Source: Pseudomonas sp. PDM05
Lineage (GTDB): Bacteria; Pseudomonadota; Gammaproteobacteria; Pseudomonadales; Pseudomonadaceae
Direction: 5' to 3'
Assembly (NCBI RefSeq): GCF_014851685.1
Contig: NZ_JACVAC010000015.1
Location: 1 to 64,000 of the forward strand
Length of the DNA: 64,000 bases
The position numbers and the translations under genes were made by a program. Under the pieces are notes generated by a model that had not been told where the DNA came from, did not search any database, and saw only the letters and a program-made list of their open reading frames with translations. Within the stretch, counting starts at the first letter, position 1. Each line of letters begins with the position of its first letter. Below, piece after piece: positions 60,992 through 64,000 of the stretch.

Positions 60992-61552
60992 ATGACCTTA
61001 TCCCTGCCCCAACACTACCGCGAGATCCTCAAAGGCCTGGGCGAAGACCCGGAGCGTGAAGGTTTGCTCGACACCCCCAAGCGCGCGGCCAAGGCAATGC
61101 AGTACCTGTGCCACGGCTACGAGCAGAACCTGGACGACATCGTCAACGGCGCGCTGTTTACTTCCGACAATGACGAGATGGTGATCCTCAAGGACATCGA
61201 GCTGTACTCGCTATGCGAGCACCACCTGCTGCCCTTCATCGGCAAGGCCCACGTGGCCTATATTCCAACCGGCAAGGTCCTCGGCCTGTCGAAGCTGGCG
61301 CGCATTGTCGACATGTACGCACGGCGCCTGCAGATCCAGGAAAACCTCACGCGGCAAATCGCTGATGCGATCCAGGAAGTGACCCAGGCCGCCGGCGTGG
61401 CAGTGGTGATCGAGGCCAAGCACATGTGCATGATGATGCGCGGTGTGGAGAAACAGAATTCAACCATGAACACCTCGGTGATGCTCGGCGCGTTCCGCGA
61501 GTCGAACACCACGCGCATGGAGTTCCTGCAACTGATCGGACGGAGCAAGTAG
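60992..61552 (+). CDS. folE: GTP cyclohydrolase I
   Basis: This 186-aa enzyme makes dihydroneopterin triphosphate from GTP. The zinc-binding Cys/His are in LCEHHLLPFIGKAHVAYIP and AKHMCMMMRGVEKQNS. Length is normal. It is a second or light-regulated copy candidate by context: the LOV/LitR genes lie just upstream, and folE is among the light-induced genes of P. putida. Confidence 0.96.
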   Translation: MTLSLPQHYREILKGLGEDPEREGLLDTPKRAAKAMQYLCHGYEQNLDDIVNGALFTSDNDEMVILKDIELYSLCEHHLLPFIGKAHVAYIPTGKVLGLSKLARIVDMYARRLQIQENLTRQIADAIQEVTQAAGVAVVIEAKHMCMMMRGVEKQNSTMNTSVMLGAFRESNTTRMEFLQLIGRSK

Positions 61553-61554
61553 CA

Positions 61555-61926
61555 ATGCCACAACTTCAACCAGGCATGGCGCGCATCCGGGTCAAGGACC
61601 TGTGCCTGCGCACCTACATCGGCATCAACGAGGACGAAATCCTCAACAAGCAGGATGTGCTGATCAACCTGACCATCCTGTATGCCGCCCAGGAAGCCGT
61701 GCGCGACAATGACATCGACCATGCGCTGAACTATCGCACCATCACCAAGGCGATCATTGCCCATGTGGAAGGCAACCGTTTTGCCCTGCTGGAGCGCCTG
61801 ACCCAGGAACTGCTGGATCTGGTGATGAGCAATGAAACAGTGCTGTACGCCGAAGTCGAAGTGGACAAGCCCCATGCGCTGCGCTTTGCCGAATCGGTGT
61901 CGATAACGTTAGCTGCAAGCCGTTAG
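61555..61926 (+). CDS. folX: Dihydroneopterin triphosphate 2'-epimerase
   Basis: This 123-aa enzyme (FolB-like fold) converts dihydroneopterin triphosphate to dihydromonapterin triphosphate, the substrate route to FolM. Signature: RIRVKDLCLRTYIGINEDEI, LNYRTITKAIIAHVEGNRFA, LLERLTQELLDLVM. I start it at 61555, 2 bases after the folE stop. Confidence 0.94.
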   Translation: MPQLQPGMARIRVKDLCLRTYIGINEDEILNKQDVLINLTILYAAQEAVRDNDIDHALNYRTITKAIIAHVEGNRFALLERLTQELLDLVMSNETVLYAEVEVDKPHALRFAESVSITLAASR

Positions 61927-61930
61927 CTGC

Positions 61931-61970
61931 AAGCTGCAAGCTAAAGCCAACCCATTCCAACTTGCAGCTT
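61931..61970. repeat. Perfect 10-bp inverted repeat after folX
   Basis: AAGCTGCAAG and CTTGCAGCTT enclose a 20-base loop, within a short stretch of repeated AGCTGCAAGC/AGCTTGAAGCT words (61922-61992). It may end or stabilise the fol transcript. Confidence 0.6.
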
Positions 61971-62008
61971 GAAGCTTGCCCGCTTGAAGCTGTCTCGAAG
62001 AGACCACT

Positions 62009-62305
62009 ATGACCGACCAACAACGCCTCGAACTCGAAGCAGCCGCCTTCCGCCGGCTGGTGGCACACCTGGACAGTCGCAAGGATGTGCAGAACATCGA
62101 CCTGATGAACCTCGCAGGCTTCTGCCGCAACTGCTTGTCCAAGTGGTACAAGGCCGAGGCCGATGAGCGCCACATCGAGCTGAGCCTCGATGATGCCCGA
62201 GAAGTGGTGTACGGCATGCCGTATGCCGAGTGGAAAGCCCAATACCAGAAAGAAGCCAGCGCCGATCAACAGGCGGCGTTCGCCAAAGGAAAAACCCATG
62301 ACTGA
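62009..62305 (+). CDS. DUF1244 domain protein
   Basis: This 98-aa protein is a compact helical DUF1244 member: AAAFRRLVAHLDSRKDVQNI, LMNLAGFCRNCLSKWYKAEA, GMPYAEWKAQYQKEA. CxxC is visible as CRNC. No biochemical role is established. It overlaps the next start by 8 bases. Confidence 0.92.
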   Translation: MTDQQRLELEAAAFRRLVAHLDSRKDVQNIDLMNLAGFCRNCLSKWYKAEADERHIELSLDDAREVVYGMPYAEWKAQYQKEASADQQAAFAKGKTHD

Positions 62306-62639
62306 TTTGAACACCCTGCGCGCCAGCCTCAACAGCGGCGAACATGCGTTTGCCGACACCTTGGCGTTTATTGCCGCAGGTTATGACTACCAGCCGCAAG
62401 CCTTTACCAATGGTGATGTGGAAAACGCTGCCGGCCAGAACGAAGGCTCCTGCAAGACCCTGGGCCTGGCTGTGCTGGAAGGCTTGAGCGATCAGCAAGC
62501 GCTGCTGGCGTTTGGCGAGCACTACCGTTCGGTGGTGGCGACGCCTGAGGGCAGTGACCATGGCAACATCCGTGCACTTATCGCACACGGCTTGGCGGGT
62601 GTGACGTTCACGGCGCAGCCCCTGACCCGCAGATCCTGA
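62298..62639 (+). CDS. HopJ-type effector-family protein
   Basis: This 113-aa protein matches the family annotated as HopJ type III effector (LNSGEHAFADTLAFIAAGYD, YQPQAFTNGDVENAAGQNEG, SCKTLGLAV). Despite the name it is widespread in species without type III secretion and is probably a housekeeping protein. Its last 17 or so codons are copied in the adjacent repeat array. Confidence 0.9.
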   Translation: MTDLNTLRASLNSGEHAFADTLAFIAAGYDYQPQAFTNGDVENAAGQNEGSCKTLGLAVLEGLSDQQALLAFGEHYRSVVATPEGSDHGNIRALIAHGLAGVTFTAQPLTRRS

Positions 62640-63579
62640 GCCGGACAACCATCAAACTGTGGGAGCGGGCTTGCCCGCGAAAGCGGTGGGTCAGTCGCCT
62701 AATTCAGTGACTGATACTCAGCATTCGCGGGCAAGCCCGCTCCCACATTTGTGCTTTGGTGTCCGGTTTGGCGGGTGTGACGTTCAAGGCGCAGCCCCTG
62801 ACCCGCAGATCCTGAGCCGGACAACCATCAAACTGTGGGAGCGGGCTTGCCCGCGAAAGCGGTGGGCCAGTCGGCTAATTCAGTGACTGATACTCAGCAT
62901 TCGCGGGCAAGCCCGCTCCCACATTTGTGCTTTGGTGTCCGGCTTGGCGGGTGTGACGTTCACGGCGCAGCCCCTGACCCGCAGATCCTGAGTCGGACAA
63001 CCATCAAACTGTGGGAGCGGGCTTGCCCGCGAAAGCGGTGGGTCAGTCGCCTAATTCCGTGACTGACACTCAGCATTCGCGGGCAAGCCCGCTCCCACAT
63101 TTGTGCTTTGGTGTCCGGCTTGGCGGGTGTGACGTTCACGGCGCAGCCCCTGACCCGCAGATCCTGAGCCGGACAACCATCAAACTGTGGGAGCGGACTT
63201 GCCCGCCCCACATTTGTGCTTTGGTGTCCGGCTTGGCGGGTGTGACGTTCACGGCACAGCCCCTGACCCGCAGATCCTGAGTCAGACAACCATCAAACTG
63301 TGGGAGCGGGCTTGCCCGCGAAAGCGGTGGGTCAGTCGTCTAATTCAGTGACTGACACTCAGCATTCACGGGCAAGCCCGTTCCCACATTTGTGCTTTGG
63401 TGTCCGGCTTGGCGGGTGTGACGTTCACGGCGCAGCCCTTGACCCGCAGATCCTGAGTCAGACAACCATCAAACTGTGGGAGCGGGCTTGCCCGCGAAAG
63501 CGGTGGGCCAGTCGCCTAATTCAGTGACTGACACTCAGCATTCGCGGGCAAGCCCGCTCCCACATTTGTGCTTTGGTGT
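62589..63579. repeat. Tandem array of REPIN plus captured hopJ 3' end
   Basis: Six REPINs start at 62659, 62835, 63011, 63187, 63300 and 63476, so units are 176 bases, except the fourth, which is 113 because its REPIN has collapsed to GTGGGAGCGGACTTGCCCGC plus a short arm. Each interval carries a copy of the hopJ-like 3' end (TTGGCGGGTGTGACGTTC ... CCTGACCCGCAGATCCTGA), giving one native and five duplicated copies with scattered base changes. Spurious 75-89 codon frames run across the units. Confidence 0.95.
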
Positions 63580-63593
63580 CAGTTAAATCGTGG

Positions 63594-63627
63594 GTGTAAA
63601 AAAACCGGCCTCTCAGCCGGTTTTTTA
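63594..63627. terminator. Bidirectional terminator between the array and trxB
   Basis: AAAAAACCGGC and GCCGGTTTTTT flank a CTCTCA loop. It should end trxB transcription on the minus strand and can stop rightward transcripts leaving the REPIN array. Confidence 0.88.
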
Positions 63628-63637
63628 TTGCCACGGT

Positions 63638-64000
63638 TTAGAGCGAAGCGTTGCCCAAACCATCCAGGTAACGCTCGGCATCCAGTGCCGCCATGCAACC
63701 AGCGCCGGCCGAAGTGATGGCCTGGCGATACACATGGTCGGCTACGTCGCCAGCAGCGAAGATGCCTTCAAGGTTGGTCGCAGTCGCATTGCCTTCACGG
63801 CCGCCCTGTACGACCAGATAGCCGTCTTTGGCTTCCAGCACGCCTTCGAACAACGATGTGTTCGGCGTGTGGCCGATGGCGATGAATACGCCGTCGACTT
63901 TCAGCTCGTCGAAGCTGCCGTCGTTGTTTTTCAGGCGGGCGCCGGTCACGCCCATGTTGTCGCCCAGGACTTCGTCCAGGGTGGCATTGAGCTTGAGGAT
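63638..64000 (-). CDS. trxB: Thioredoxin reductase, 3' part
   Basis: Only the C-terminal 120 or so residues are in the window; the gene runs off the right edge. The FAD-binding end is clear: VDGVFIAIGHTPNTSLFEG, then LEGIFAAGDVADHVYRQAIT and SAGAGCMAALDAERYL. TrxB passes NADPH electrons to thioredoxin. Confidence 0.96.
   Translation of the reverse strand: MLKLNATLDEVLGDNMGVTGARLKNNDGSFDELKVDGVFIAIGHTPNTSLFEGVLEAKDGYLVVQGGREGNATATNLEGIFAAGDVADHVYRQAITSAGAGCMAALDAERYLDGLGNASL

Noticed and set aside
62659..63563. Several 75-109 codon frames across the REPIN array
   Set aside because: They are translations of the repeat units in both directions and change with unit number; no ribosome binding site or independent conservation.
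62589..63579. CRISPR array
   Set aside because: The regular spacing reflects 176-base units that are identical throughout; there are no unique spacers and no cas genes.
1..64000. Prophage or transposon insertion
   Set aside because: No integrase, transposase, capsid or att-flanked segment was found; only REP elements and relic toxin genes are present.

Overview
The window looks like chromosomal DNA of a Pseudomonas of the fluorescens group. It has high GC, typical Pseudomonas gene sets (cyoABCDE, bphO-bphP, hmp/norR, DUF1302/DUF1329 pair, folM-folE-folX, trxB), and many REP/REPIN elements with the gtgggagcgggcttgc...gcaagcccgctcccac core. No tRNA, rRNA, CRISPR array or complete insertion sequence was found. 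About 60 intact genes and 4 broken ones are listed.

Region 1-6.5 kb is accessory. It holds an OmpA C-terminal scrap, a LysE exporter, a 2-oxoglutarate oxygenase, an XRE regulator with an NBR1-like Ig domain (preceded by an unlisted 43-aa ORF coupled by an ATGA overlap) and a bacterial PH-domain gene. Then comes a graveyard of interbacterial weapons. A T6SS amidase of the Tae4 type is frameshifted. A colicin E3-type pyocin has lost its middle, its catalytic His and its reading frame, although its immunity gene is intact. A further gene carries an early stop.

Region 6.5-24.8 kb holds a QseBC/PmrAB-like two-component system divergent from PepSY and cytochrome b561 genes, a sialidase-like/membrane protein/LTA-synthase-like operon, a cytochrome c, a short Coq7-like protein, a receiver protein followed by the red-light pair bphO-bphP, a PhoD-like phosphatase, a HigBA-like toxin-antitoxin pair, an amino-acid binding protein divergent from a LysR gene, and a class III aminotransferase.

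Region 24.8-29.9 kb is the best candidate for an undescribed system. A protein made only of two LuxR-type helix-turn-helix domains, a NarX/DegS-like kinase and a NarL-type regulator are followed by a perfect 8-2-8 palindrome. Three unrecognised genes come next: two full-length paralogues separated by a perfect 11-bp hairpin, and a 71-aa protein, closed by a terminator.

Region 29.9-45.3 kb contains a five-haem cytochrome that joins a three-haem dehydrogenase-type subunit to a TsdA-like thiosulfate dehydrogenase, a Tat-exported aminotransferase, the bo3 oxidase operon cyoABCDE, dsbB, the NO-detoxifying hmp with norR and three NorR-like sites, an EamA exporter and an AraC regulator.

Region 45.3-57.2 kb has a MalT-like LuxR regulator, a DUF1329/DUF1302 pair, an SDR, an alpha/beta hydrolase and class II aldolase pair, a CidA/CidB (LrgA/LrgB) pair with a divergent LysR gene, and a MioC-like flavodoxin.

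Region 57.3-64 kb is a likely blue-light cluster: a short LOV photoreceptor, a PilZ-like gene, a LitR/CarH-family MerR regulator, a monooxygenase-domain protein, folM-folE-folX, then DUF1244 and HopJ-like genes. The window ends with a tandem REPIN array that has captured the 3' end of the hopJ-like gene, and the 3' part of trxB.
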